The translations under genes and the position numbers were made by a program. DNA of 48,227 nt, from IMG/VR virus record IMGVR_UViG_3300021197_001498, positions 1 to 48,227 of that record; one strand, 5' to 3'. Of the stretch, positions 8,675 to 19,200 are shown piece by piece. Positions within the stretch are counted from its first letter, which is position 1; each line of letters begins with the position of its first letter. The notes under the pieces are model-generated. The model had not been told where the DNA came from and made no database searches. It worked only from the letters and a program-made list of their open reading frames with translations. This DNA is from a virus.

Positions 8675-9181
8675 ATGGCAAAGAGAAATACAGAAACCCG
8701 TAACTCCCCGTACCGAATTGACGCAGTCAACCGGACTAACGCTGACGCAGTCAGCAACACCACCGGTCAGGGCGGAAGCCCCCGAAACCTCACGAGCGTA
8801 TGGGAGAAACTGAACTCCATGTGCTTCGATGTGGAGTGGACGATCGGCGCTGAAGGCAGCAACTCGATTAACGTGACCGCCCAACTTCTCGACCTCAAGG
8901 GTCGTAACCTTGGTCGGGCAGTCACCGTCCTGTGGGCACTTACAACTTCAAGCCCCTCCGGTGCTTCACAGGGTGCTCTTGACACGGCAAACACCGACCT
9001 TACCGCATCGACGGGCGTTATGATGACAGAGCACACTGGCGACGCTCTTGCTCATGCTCGTACGGACACTGACGGAAAACTTGTCATGGCTGTCGAAGAT
9101 ACGTCTGGCGCTGACGAGTACAAGGTTGAGATTACCGTCGGAGACCGTACCTTCGTGAGCCCGCTCATTACGTTCGCCTAA
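8675..9181 (+). CDS. Ig-like virion surface protein
   Basis: 168 residues. After a polar N-terminus (about 1-40) the protein is beta-rich: SINVTAQLLDLKGRNLGRAVTVLWAL, a Ser/Gly loop, then ARTDTDGKLVMAVEDTSGADEYKVEITVGDRTF. The alternation, and the 'T-D-DG-K' turn before the last strands, look like the Ig/BIg-like modules of phage decoration and tail proteins. It has its own strong ribosome binding site behind a terminator and leader. Likely a capsid decoration or fibre component; the fold is inferred from pattern only. Confidence 0.6.
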   Translation: MAKRNTETRNSPYRIDAVNRTNADAVSNTTGQGGSPRNLTSVWEKLNSMCFDVEWTIGAEGSNSINVTAQLLDLKGRNLGRAVTVLWALTTSSPSGASQGALDTANTDLTASTGVMMTEHTGDALAHARTDTDGKLVMAVEDTSGADEYKVEITVGDRTFVSPLITFA

Positions 9182-9208
9182 TCCCGACCGCCAGAAAGGG
9201 GATAGCAC

Positions 9209-11311
9209 ATGGCTATTCACACCGCCTATACATCTGGCTCGGGTGCGGTGCCCGTCTTCACAGGCAAGAAGGACACGGACATTTGGATCCCTGTCCTGCT
9301 TGTCGACAAGACGGATGGCATCACTGGTGAGACCGGAATTGCGCATGGTGCGGTTGACGTTGACTTTGCTCTTGCCTCCTCCACATCTCTTACTTCCTAC
9401 ACAGTGTCATCTGACGATTGGAAAGAGATTGGTGAGGGCCTGTACGCATTGCGTATTGGGGCAGCGGAGTTCACTGCAACCGGGCGATACTTCGTGCGTA
9501 TCGGTGACACAACGCCGAACGCAGGCAAGTACGTTGTCGCTGTTGAAGTCACAGTCAATGATCTTGATGATCTTGCCGACGACCTCCTCAGTGTCAGCAG
9601 CATTCCCGTGTTCACAGCCAAAGAGGATGTGGACACTTGGGTCCCCGTGTACCTGACAGACAAGTCTGACGGGTCTACGGCGATTACAGGTCTCGCGCAT
9701 GGAAGCGTCGACGTGGACTTCGGCCTTGCGTCGGCGACCTCTCTTACAGCCTACTCGCCCGCTGCTGCGGACTGGAAGGAAATGGGAGAGGGCATGTATG
9801 CTTTACGCATTGGAGCAGCAGAGTTCACTGCCGTGGGAAGGTACTTCGTTCGTGTAACAGGGACGGGCACCAACTCCGGCAAGTACATGTTTGCTGTGGA
9901 AACAAACACGTCGTCGATCGACGACATTGCTTCTGCAAGCATCAACGAGATCCCCAACTTTTCTTGCAAGAAGGCCACCGACACCTTCATCCCAGTGCTG
10001 CTTGTCAGTGCTGCGGATGGGACAACTCCTGTCACAGGGATTGCCCATGGGTCGGTAGACGCTGACTTTGCCGTTGGGGGCGCTACCTCTCTTACCTCTT
10101 ATTCACCTGCGGCAGCAGACTGGAAAGAAATGGGAGAGGGGATGTATTCCATTCGAATTGGTGCTGGCGAGTTCAGTGCCACCGGAAGGTACTTCCTTAG
10201 GGTGGTCGACACGTCAGGGAATGCGAGTAAGTATTTCGCTTCCATTGACGTGAACGAATCGACCATCGACGATGTGGTGAACAACCCGAACAATGTGTCC
10301 GTCTTCTCGTCGAAGATATCCGTTGACAGTTGGGTTCCTGTTCGCCTTACCAGTGCAACTGACGGCAAGTCAGGCATCACTGGTGTTGCGTTCGGATCCA
10401 TCGACGTGGACTTTGGTCTGGCATCAGCCACTTCCTACACAGGCTACACCGTTACGACGGATGACTGGAAGGAAATGGGAGAGGGCATGTACGCCCTCCG
10501 TATTGGGGCCAGTGAGTTCGGATCAGTTGGACGGTACATCATTCGAGTCGTGGACGCCAGTGCAACCGCACTGAAGTACATGGCCTCGGTGGAGACCAGC
10601 ACAGTTGATGTGGACTCTCTTGTTCGAGCAACCACTCCCGGCAACACGCTGGACGTGGATTCGAATGGTCTAGTCGACGTGTCCAAGTTTAATGGCACCG
10701 CAGCCGTCGTTGAGAATAGTCTTCTCAGCGTCAATATCGCATCGATCAGTGAGGACAGTGCGGCAGCAGACGAACTCGAAGCAGTCGTCAATGCCAGCAC
10801 GGCTGGGGTCCTTTCTGTGGATGCAACCAAGATTAGCGGTGACGCTGCTGCTGCGAACAACCTTGAGTTGTTTACTGAGCAGTTGTCCAGCGGTAAGATT
10901 CAGGCTTCAACATTCGCCAATGACGCCATCACTTCGAGTGTCCTTGCTACTGACGCGATCACTAGCGACGAACTCGCGGCATCAGCAATTGCTGAAATTG
11001 CAGATGCCATCTGGGACGAGGCCACTTCTGGCCACACGACCGGAGGCACGTTTGGTGAACAGTTGAAGACCGATATTGATGCGATTCTTGCGGACACAGG
11101 AACTGACGGAGTCAAGATTAACTTGGCTCAGGCCATGGGCGAGACCCATTCAGACCTCACTGTCGGCAAGGCTTTGTACCTCTTGTACGCTCACTTCGCC
11201 CACAAGTGGACGACCAGTGGCGGATCAAGCAAGGTTTTCAAGGCGGATAACTCGACCGTGTTCCAGACTCGCACTATCACGAGTGCGACTGAAATCGGTA
11301 AGGGATCCTGA
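9209..11311 (+). CDS. Four-repeat structural protein (decoration or fibre)
   Basis: 700 residues. Residues 13 to about 471 are four tandem copies of a module of about 116 residues, starting near residues 13, 131, 247 and 362. Each carries (P/S)VF...D(T/S)(W/F)(I/V)PV at its start, G.(A/S).(V/I)D.DF at position 40, DWKE(I/M)GEG at 59 and (Y/S)(A/S)(L/I)RIGA.EF...GRY(F/I).R near 65-85. Module spacing is nearly constant, and the DNA is also similar between copies. A polar region follows, then IADAIWDEATSGHTTGGTFGEQL and a beta-rich end, a tail seen in phage structural proteins. It is likely surface-exposed on the virion. It is the last rightward gene. Confidence 0.75.
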   Translation: MAIHTAYTSGSGAVPVFTGKKDTDIWIPVLLVDKTDGITGETGIAHGAVDVDFALASSTSLTSYTVSSDDWKEIGEGLYALRIGAAEFTATGRYFVRIGDTTPNAGKYVVAVEVTVNDLDDLADDLLSVSSIPVFTAKEDVDTWVPVYLTDKSDGSTAITGLAHGSVDVDFGLASATSLTAYSPAAADWKEMGEGMYALRIGAAEFTAVGRYFVRVTGTGTNSGKYMFAVETNTSSIDDIASASINEIPNFSCKKATDTFIPVLLVSAADGTTPVTGIAHGSVDADFAVGGATSLTSYSPAAADWKEMGEGMYSIRIGAGEFSATGRYFLRVVDTSGNASKYFASIDVNESTIDDVVNNPNNVSVFSSKISVDSWVPVRLTSATDGKSGITGVAFGSIDVDFGLASATSYTGYTVTTDDWKEMGEGMYALRIGASEFGSVGRYIIRVVDASATALKYMASVETSTVDVDSLVRATTPGNTLDVDSNGLVDVSKFNGTAAVVENSLLSVNIASISEDSAAADELEAVVNASTAGVLSVDATKISGDAAAANNLELFTEQLSSGKIQASTFANDAITSSVLATDAITSDELAASAIAEIADAIWDEATSGHTTGGTFGEQLKTDIDAILADTGTDGVKINLAQAMGETHSDLTVGKALYLLYAHFAHKWTTSGGSSKVFKADNSTVFQTRTITSATEIGKGS
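9245..10630 (+). repeat. Four tandem protein-coding modules
   Basis: Coding repeat units begin near 9245, 9599, 9947 and 10292 (354, 348 and 345 nt apart). The best conserved DNA block in each encodes the DWKEMGEG segment, with the 15-base run AAATGGGAGAGGGCA or a close variant in copies 2-4. This indicates duplication of one Ig-like domain. Confidence 0.8.
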
Positions 11312-11313
11312 TT

Positions 11314-11368
11314 TATCTTGGTATAAGATATCCCGGCAGCACTTATCTTGGTGCTGCCGGGTATCTTG
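11314..11368. terminator. Convergent terminator with motif in its loop
   Basis: A perfect 11-bp stem, CCCGGCAGCAC (11332-11342) with GTGCTGCCGGG (11351-11361), has the 8-nt loop TTATCTTG. It lies between the last rightward gene and the last leftward gene and can serve both strands. The dispersed TATCTTG motif occurs three times here: at 11314-11320, in the loop (11344-11350) and directly after the stem (11362-11368). A reverse-oriented TAAGATA sits at 11324-11330. There is no clear T-run. Confidence 0.8.
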
Positions 11369-11372
11369 CCAT

Positions 11373-11546
11373 TTAGTCGCCTCGACGCTTCTTCTTCGGC
11401 GGCTTCTTGGCGGTCTTGGCTGAATCTTCGAAGTCCTTCTGGGTAGGAGCGCCCTCTTCACCGGGCTTCTTCATTTTCTCTCCGGACCCACCCTTGATTC
11501 GCTTTCGCTTTGCGTTGATGTTTTCGTACAAGCCTCGCTTAGCCAT
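11373..11546 (-). CDS. Small basic phage protein
   Basis: 57 residues, MAKRGLYENINAKRKRIKGG...KMKKPGEEGAPT, ending in a Lys/Arg-rich tail. The 'AKRGLY-NI-AKRKRI--GSGEKM-KPG--GAPT' pattern is one I recognise as widespread among tailed-phage genomes without a known function. It is last in the leftward operon, its ATG overlaps the preceding stop (TGATG), and it ends against the convergent hairpin. A highly basic charge suggests binding to DNA or RNA, or packing with DNA in the head. Confidence 0.75.
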   Translation of the reverse strand: MAKRGLYENINAKRKRIKGGSGEKMKKPGEEGAPTQKDFEDSAKTAKKPPKKKRRGD

Positions 11547-11749
11547 CACTTGCCTACCTTTTCCATAGCGGCTTCGTGAGCCTCGGTGAATGTCTTGCCT
11601 TCCATCATAGCCTTACGCATGAACTTCATGTGGCCGGGCGTGTGATGCTTGGAGTGCTTGCGAAGAGTCTGCTCCTGACGTTCAGTCAGACCAGACTTCT
11701 TGGGCATTGACGTGCCCTGATCCCCTCTTCGGGGACGTTTCTTTGACAT
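11546..11749 (-). CDS. Small basic phage protein (LTERQ...HTPGHM type)
   Basis: 67 residues. The central part, GLTERQEQTLRKHSKHHTPGHMKFMRKAMMEGKTFTEAHEAAMEKVGK, follows a pattern common in phage small proteins of unknown role: a His/Lys-rich helix pair. ATG 11749 is used; a GTG at 11761 and an ATG at 11707 are alternatives, none with a strong ribosome binding site. It is translationally coupled to its neighbours by short overlaps. Confidence 0.7.
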   Translation of the reverse strand: MSKKRPRRGDQGTSMPKKSGLTERQEQTLRKHSKHHTPGHMKFMRKAMMEGKTFTEAHEAAMEKVGK

Positions 11750-11754
11750 GGTGT

Positions 11755-12033
11755 TCACCACTTTACCTTGTTAGCCCAGTAGGCCGCAGAGCATTTGCCC
11801 TTTGCGATGTTCTTTCGATGACGAGCCTTGAACGAAGCCCTCTTCTTCCGGTCAGCCTCGGACTCACCTCGCCTCGGCTTTCCCGCTGTCTTGGCGCCCT
11901 GCTCTCCAAATCGAATCATCTTGTCCTTGCCATTACATTTGACGAGGACAACATGGGATTTGCTGGCGTGCTTGGGCGTTCTCTTAGGTTTGTTGTAACC
12001 CTCAAACGTCTCTCCGCTGTACTCTACTGACAT
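11755..12033 (-). CDS. Small basic conserved phage protein
   Basis: 92 residues. The N-terminus is polar. The C-terminal 45 residues (RFGEQGAKTAGKPRRGESEADRKKRASFKARHRKNI, then SAAYWANKVKW) match a pattern I have seen in many phage proteins of unknown function: Gly/Lys-rich, then a 'SFKARH-KNI-KGK-SAAYWANKVKW' ending. GGAAAGG precedes the start. Function is unknown; the charge suggests nucleic acid contact. Confidence 0.75.
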   Translation of the reverse strand: MSVEYSGETFEGYNKPKRTPKHASKSHVVLVKCNGKDKMIRFGEQGAKTAGKPRRGESEADRKKRASFKARHRKNIAKGKCSAAYWANKVKW

Positions 12034-12034
12034 G

Positions 12035-12310
12035 TCACACCTTTCCGGTTAGACGTCTGATCTTCTTGATTGCCGATTGGGGTATCGTGATGACATAGTC
12101 GTATGTGCCCAGACCGGGTTTGTAACATCCCGCTATGCTCACATACTCTTCAGTCACCTTGACTAGGTGGCCAACTTGGTACATGGTTTGGGGTTCTGGA
12201 ATGTCACAGTCCTCAACCTCAGAGTTGTCCGCAGGTTCGCACGAGTCAATCCACTCCACCCACACAAGAGGGTAGGGGGTGACGAACTTTTTGGACCTCT
12301 TCTTCGGCAT
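12035..12310 (-). CDS. Unrecognised small protein
   Basis: 91 residues. It begins with basic MPKKRSKKF, continues with an aromatic beta segment (PYPLVWVEWIDSCEP), an acidic loop, then a probable beta-barrel core (YQVGHLVKVTEEYVSIAGCYKPGL...YDYVITIPQSAIKKIRRL). 'VEW-DS' followed by a small barrel recurs in phage small proteins, but I cannot name a family. Its stop merges with the ribosome binding site of the next gene. Confidence 0.65.
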   Translation of the reverse strand: MPKKRSKKFVTPYPLVWVEWIDSCEPADNSEVEDCDIPEPQTMYQVGHLVKVTEEYVSIAGCYKPGLGTYDYVITIPQSAIKKIRRLTGKV

Positions 12311-12447
12311 CAGTATCCCAGACGAGTTCGCTTCGGCTTACTGTAAGAGTTCTTGGCTACCTTCTTTGCCTCTTCCTTGGATCCGTGCATGGTCTTATTG
12401 CCGGTCTTCTTGTCGACGGTCGTCTTGCCTTTTGAATACTTGGGCAT
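12310..12447 (-). CDS. Tiny basic protein between two coupled genes
   Basis: 45 residues, MPKYSKGKTTVDKKTGNKTM...KPKRTRLGY, very rich in Lys. Its ATG overlaps the stop of the metallophosphoesterase (TGATG), and its own stop overlaps the next ATG in the same way, leaving no gap on either side. This coupling is the main evidence that it is real. Function is unknown. Confidence 0.65.
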   Translation of the reverse strand: MPKYSKGKTTVDKKTGNKTMHGSKEEAKKVAKNSYSKPKRTRLGY

Positions 12448-13226
12448 CAGTCTTTGTCCTTAACTAGGAGTTCTGCGTCCCACTCACGAGAGCGGAACCT
12501 GTGATTCTTGCCTATTTTACACTCACCCATGAGGATTCCGGCCCCCCATTGCGTGACATCTTTGCGTTTCATGTAGCCCGGCTGCGTATGGCCCATCCCA
12601 ATGCTTCCCACGTTGGCGTAGAAGTGGGGTAAAAGCACTTTTCCAGAGCGTTTAGCCTGCGTAACTGGCGTTGGACGGTGCGTATGGCCCCTTACCGTGA
12701 GGCGCCAAGCGTGCCCGCCAGTCATGTAGTTCATTTGCAGCCCCTCCAGTTCATCGGAGTTCTGGGCGCAATCGAATCCGTGGTAGAAAAGGACCTGCCC
12801 CAAGGCGTACGTCCCGGACTTGCTCTTGACGTATGGGATCTGCTTCCACCTCTTGAACTCAGGCCCATATTCAGGGTGGCTGTTCCAGTGCACAAGGGAT
12901 CTTAGGTTACGGGGTATCCTGCGGGCGTCGTTGGCCAAGATATTGTCATCGTGGTTGCCAAGGCACCAGATCAGTTTGCACCCTCTGGGCAGGGCCGACC
13001 TGATATCTCTGAGGTACTCGGATCCCTGCCGATACTCGTCTTCGAGGACATGGAGTGCTTCATCAGGGTGCACCGATGCAGCAGCAGCGTCAAGAAGATC
13101 ACCAAGAACAACAAAATGCGTGAGGCCTCTACCCTTGATTTGGGACAGGAGCCATTCCTTGGTGTTGGGATCCGCGTGTGGTACATGTATGCAACTTACC
13201 GCCGCGAACTTTGCTAAATTAGACAT
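12447..13226 (-). CDS. Metallophosphoesterase (calcineurin-like)
   Basis: 259 residues with the calcineurin-type order: SCIHVPH (11-17), GDLLD (42-46), GNHDD (90-94), a His near 149 (FYHGFD) and GHTHRP (180-185). Such enzymes hydrolyse phosphomono- or diesters with two metal ions; phage examples act on nucleic acids, nucleotides or small signalling molecules. The first motif is normally D-x-H, but here Asp is replaced by Cys (S-C-I-H), which removes one usual metal ligand. All other motifs are intact. It lies 5 bp after the giant gene and is coupled to the small basic genes. Confidence 0.88.
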   Translation of the reverse strand: MSNLAKFAAVSCIHVPHADPNTKEWLLSQIKGRGLTHFVVLGDLLDAAAASVHPDEALHVLEDEYRQGSEYLRDIRSALPRGCKLIWCLGNHDDNILANDARRIPRNLRSLVHWNSHPEYGPEFKRWKQIPYVKSKSGTYALGQVLFYHGFDCAQNSDELEGLQMNYMTGGHAWRLTVRGHTHRPTPVTQAKRSGKVLLPHFYANVGSIGMGHTQPGYMKRKDVTQWGAGILMGECKIGKNHRFRSREWDAELLVKDKD

Positions 13227-13231
13227 GGTTG

Positions 13232-16200
13232 CTACCGAGTAGCAGGCTGGATAGGCACGTTTCGGCCCGGGCTAGGTAGCCCCTCTTGCCTCAACATTCC
13301 TCCCTCTCGATTAAACTCAGGCCAAAGTTCCTTGGGAACTCTGTGCCGGATGCCTGAATGCCAGAGCGTGCGGTATTGATCAATGATCCGCATTCCAATG
13401 GCTTCAGCCCTTTCCTCATCTCCTTCATTCATGGCTCGGTTGACTTGTCTCCTCAGGAGTTTGATCTCCTCGGACTTGTCAACGCTGATTTGGGCCTGAA
13501 GTTTGTCGATGTCCAGCGGTTGCCACCGCCCCCTTACCGCCAAACGCCACAACAGGCCTTCGGTTCCATCTCTCGTGAGGGACCTTTCGAGGCCCTTCCA
13601 ACTATTATAGTAACCTATTTGGTTGGCCACGTACTGGGTGATTGAGATCTCCCCGAGATCAGGGTCACCTATCTTGCGGCCATCGAATACCTGCTGTCCT
13701 GTGCCCATTTCAAAAACGGACTTCAAGATAGGAGAGGACGACCCAATGAAGTAGTGGATCATATCCTTGAAGCCTTCGGTCCCGAATACCCCTTGGCCAG
13801 TCATGATTAGATCTTGGACCGGGACGAGGCTCGACAATACCAGACCCTTCGCAGTCCCGTCGTCACTGCTCGTCTGGATCATTAACTGGTTTCGCATCCA
13901 TCTTGGGAGCATGAATATGGGGACTCGGTCCTCTTCATCGAGCCCCTCGACTTCCATCGCGTGCTTGAGTTTCGTCCAGAAGTTTGCGTATGCCGGCTTC
14001 TCAAACAGCATCTTGTATTGGAGTGCAATGTTGTTTCTTTGCCAAGCGTAGAAGGGGATGACCCTACGGCCAATGGTTTCCTCGTACTTCGTGAAATCAC
14101 CATAATCGAAGTGCGCCTTCTTCATGGTAAGGGCAGCGTCTTCAAGCATGTCCCCCTTGTCCCTGCGTGCAAGATACACGGCCGTCCTGAAGGTGTCATC
14201 GATAGAAGCGTTCAACTTGAACCACCACGCTCCCACGGGGCCGAGCGTCGCGATGTTTCGCACTTGGTCCATGACCGTCTTCTTGGCGTATGCGTCTGGG
14301 TTCCCGAATGCTGTTCGGTGGAGGCTCATTACCTCTCTTGCAACCTGACTTCCATCCAACGCATTGATTCGTACGAGGTGCTCAGCGAGTTGGGTCTCGG
14401 TCATTTCCTCGCCCGCGACGACGTACTTCTTGGCATCATCGAACATTAGACCCGGGCCGGTTGGGATAAACCCACCCTTTTGGTTCCCGAAGTGGAATGC
14501 GTGAGCCATCCGTCGTGCAGCGGGCAAGTGTTTCGCAAAGTCTGAGAGGTTCATCCCCCCCACGACAACTGAGTGGATAATCCCGCCAAGGACATTGACG
14601 GTTGTCCAAGCGGGGTTCATGAGCACTGAGCCCTTCCACATGGACTGGACGTAATCGAACGCCCTTCCGATTGTCGTTAGGTTCTGGTCATCCGATATCT
14701 TGGTGACATAGTCCTCAAGAGCAGAGGCCACATCTTCTGGGTAGTAGTGGGTCTTCGAGGTCGATCCGACGAGGCGGTCAAACATTCGGTTGTTTGCAAC
14801 CTCGTTGCTCAGCCTTCGATATGGGATCCCGTTGATGATCAGGTCGTTGCCACCCTTGGTTACTGTTGTGCCCTGCCTTGGGTTTGTCACCGCGTCGTTG
14901 ACTTCATCAATGGAGAGTGCTTTCATCTCCGGCATGATGTTCCTGACGAAATCTGCAACGGAGGCGGTCCTGTGGTGCTCTCGAACTCTCTTCCCAAGGA
15001 GGATGCCAAGGTCAGTTTCCCAGACTTGACCCTTGTATTCGTTGCCTACCATGTCAGCAAATCGATGCGACATCTCAGGCCTATTCAATTCAAAGGGGCT
15101 CGTGGCGTACGGCTTAGGCATCCACGCGGGACCGTTGGCATTCCCAATTGCATCTCCTGACCACCCGGGTGTTGGCATGTATTGGTCGGGAGACCCGCCA
15201 GCATCCCTGATTCCGACGTTGTAGTCATATATGTCTTTTGCCAACATCTCCTCGGGGTTTTCTCTCAGGTATGCGGTGCGGTACGCTTCAAACTCTTCTG
15301 GAAGAGGTCGGCTGCCTACCTGTCCAGCCCAGATGAAATCCCACCCTTCTCCAGTTTCAGGATCTGTCCAATAGGGGTTGGGGTTGTCGGTCTTATAGAA
15401 GTATCTGTTCGTCGCACGATGCTGAGAAGCCGGGCCCTCCCCGCTGATCTTCTTGCCAGAGGCAGCGGCGTCCCTTAGTTCTCTGGTTTTAGCGCTCTGA
15501 GCCCAAGCGGCCTTCTGTGCGTCTTCTGTCAACCTTAGTCCGATGTAGGCGAATCTGGGATCTGCAATCTGCAAGGCGCCATCGGATGACTCTTTGATCA
15601 GAAATTCCCTCTGCATCTCTTGGGCCTTTTTCGCCAGCCTCTCGACCTGCGGGTCATTCCAGACTTTCTCCCGCCCACCATATCTGTCCATGACCTGATT
15701 AAGGTTGCCCTCTTCCTTGGCGTCAAAGATCTTCTCGCCCGGGTGGTAGCCGTACACGTCTCCGGCCTTGGCGTCCACCTCGATTATCTTGGCGTGAAGG
15801 ATAAGGCTCGCATCTTCAGCGTTCATGTTGTATCTGTCTCTGATGAACCCGACGCTCTTGTCGTAATCCTCAAAGAAGATCCTTCGATGAAACTCGGGTA
15901 CGTTCTCGTTTGCGTATCTTAACGAGGAGACCAATTGGCCTGCATATTTCCCACGTCGGCCGGCCCCGGAAAGGTCCCTGAATATCCTGTTGTACTTCTC
16001 GCTGACCTCAGACCCCTTGTGGAGCATGGTCGACTTGAGCCCATCAAGTTCTTCTTGGATCGGGACTGCTGCCTCCTTGCGTGCATCGAGAGCCATGCTC
16101 ATCTTCTCATCTGTGTCGCTGATCAGATCGTTTTTCTTAGCCACCCGGGCCCTTACTGCGTTCTGTTTCTTTTCACCGCTTCTTTTGGCTGCCTTGAGAG

Positions 16201-19200
16201 ACCTTATTCTTCTGGAGGCCGCCTTGCTTTCCTTCGTGGCTCCAAACATCTCATCAAGTGCTCTCCTCAGGGACCCGTTAATCGGCTTGTCGTAGGAGGA
16301 CTCATATATCTTCCGCATTGCTCCGCCAATGGCTTCGAATGCGTCATCTAATTCTGGGACCGGGGACTTACCTTGCATGTATGCCATGAATGCTTGAGCA
16401 AAATCCTCCTCTGACGCCTCGTCCCACTCGTCGAAGATGCCGTATCTTGCCTCAAGGGCATCTTGGGCTTCATCAGACAGGCCGTTCCGGCGGAGGACAT
16501 GGCCTACCTCGTGAACAAACGATCCGATGTCCGGCTGATTTAGTGCCCTGATGAGGGAATGGCCATCCTCCGTGAACTCAACCGATGCTCGGGCCATGTC
16601 CCCCTCACCCATCTGGAACAACATCGATCCCTTGCGGCCCATCCTGCTATCCAAGGTACGGCGTCTAGAGGTGTTCTCGGTAAACTTATACGCATCTCTT
16701 GTGAGGGCTCCGCCATCGTCCAAGTCTCTTGAGTATAGGATCTCTTGCTTCTCAAACAGGGGGAGGCCGTCTGCTCGACCCGCGGTTTCAGTGAGGATCT
16801 CAGGGACCACCTCGTCAATCTTCTCAATGTGCGCTGCAAGGCCGGGATTCAGAGTACCTCTGGTGGGCGTCATCATGTTCGACTTGAGCCCCGTAATCGA
16901 CGCGGGATTGACGAGGAGTTTTTCATCAATACTGACTTTGAGACCCTTGTTGAAATTACCCCCAACCCCAACAAGTGCGTGCATAAAGTCGATGTCACCA
17001 AGTTTCCCCCTCATGACATTGGACATGTCCCCAAGGTTTGTCGTTTCAGGAGTCACCTTGTACAGGGTGCCCTTTTCGTCGGCAACTACAGTGAATGACG
17101 AAGCGGACTCATCTGGGTGATCATTAATCACCTTTGAGGTCCCCGGCGCCGGAGGAGAATCTATGCCTTTGAGATAGTCGTCGTCGACTTTCTCAAGTCC
17201 AAGGTAGTTAAACCCATAGTCCTTACCTCCTTTATGGGGCAAAGGGAGGAGGTGCATGTTCTCTTTTGACGCTGCCTTTAATTGACGCTGTTGAATTTCG
17301 GTTATAGAAAAATTAGGATCATCCACGCGGGCCATCCATCCTTGGAGGGCTCCTCCGGTCAGTTCCTCTACCACAAATTTATCAGGGGTAATGACCCCAT
17401 CGTATCCTTCCTTCGCGGCATGGCTCAATATCCTTCGGGCGGACAGTTTCACCCACTGGCTTATTGGCCGACCGCTTGGCAAAGTTAGGTCGGCCGGGTT
17501 TGCAAACGGCATCGCCGGGGTGCTGTGTTGTACTCTGGCGGACACCAAACTTTCTGCCAGCAACAACGAACTATCGTCTCCCCCTTCGGACATTACGCTG
17601 GACCTCCAAGCGTAATATCTCTCTAGTGCCAAATCAAAGTCCTTGTCCCTCCAGCCGCTCTTCCTGATTACGGCGACGGCTTCTTCTGGGATTAACCCGG
17701 ACCTTGCGATTACATCTACAAAGCCCTGATTGATGCCCTCAATCTTGTCCGCCACGGCTTTCCTGAGTTCAAGATTTTCGTACAAGATATTTTTCAAGTC
17801 ATCTTTGTAACGATCTGAAAGAATGCTTTGCTGGAACAGGTCGGACTGGATTTCCTCAATTTGCAGGTATCGCTTTGCGGATGGAGAGATGTTTAAATCC
17901 GCACCCCTGTCCGTGAACCTTACCCATCCGATCGCCCCGGGGATGCTTGCGAAGTGTTCGCCTTGTTTGCTTCTCAATTGCATTGCAAACGCAATGGGGT
18001 GTTTCTGGATCATTTGCGGGGACATGGTGAGGAACATGTTCCTTCCTATCACGCCCCCCTCAGTGTATTCGCTGTACTGACGCGAAGCCTCGTAGGCGTC
18101 ACGCGTCATTTGTTCCGGTGTTTTGTTCTCAAAGAACTTCCGGGCATCTCGGTAAATTTCTAGGTTCTTCAGTCTTCTATCCAACTCAACCTGTTGGCTC
18201 GGGGGAAGTTCATGGATCATGTAGGCGCGGGTGTCGCGAATGCCGAACTCAGATGAGAGGAGCCTGTACCTTTCCCGGTTTCTCTCCAGTGCTTCCATGC
18301 TTTTTCCCGACATCCTACTTTCGGCTGAGACGACATGCTTGGACGATCTATGTCGCAAGTGTGCCGGCATGGATTCAAGGATGGATTTTATCTGGGAAGT
18401 TTCTTCCTCTACGGCGAAGGCAATGGACTTTATCTGTTCCTTGATAACCTGCGGGCTGAACATTCTTTGCAGTTGAGCGGGATCAGAAAAGTCGGTGAGT
18501 TGAATCCCCATTTGGTGGGACAGGAGGAAGTCCTCTATCTCCTTCCCAGAAATAACTTCAGCCTTGTTCGACTCAAGAAAGTCCAAGAGGCCAGAGTTAA
18601 CCAACTCATCTTCTGGAACACGAAGCGGATCTCCGGCCCTGCCAAGTACCTTGCCGGTCCCCTTCTCCACGTCCGCACGCGTCCTCTTAAATGGCCATGG
18701 GCTAGTTTGATCGACCATAGAAGAGTTCTTTTTGTTCCCCTTCAAGCGGAACCAATCGAGCCAGTCTTCTGACTTCATGGGTCCCATGGCCTTGAGCGAC
18801 TGAACCGCGTTTATTGTCCCGTACTCCATAATGACCTGAGAGGGGAGTTGGCCAGTCAGTTGCATCTCGCTGATCATTTCCCTCCTCAACGCCGCCGCTT
18901 GCTCCCCAATAGGATCAGCGCCGTTGGGTCGGAAGGGGCGGAAGGATTCTGTCTGGGGGAAGTCATGGATTCGATCGATTTCCCGGAGGAGGTTCCTTTT
19001 TGCGACTTTCTCTGCCGCTTCTTTGCCACCTTCTTTGAGGGCTTGCTCGATTGCTTCTTGGCTCGGCGAGAACCGCCGGATCCTCCCTGTTTGCTCTTTC
19101 GTGATTTCTGCATTCTCTAGTCCTCTCAGTTGTTTTCTTAGTGCCTTGAATTCTTTCCTGTTGTCGCCGAACACCATTACGGTGCCGTCCTCAAGGGTTG

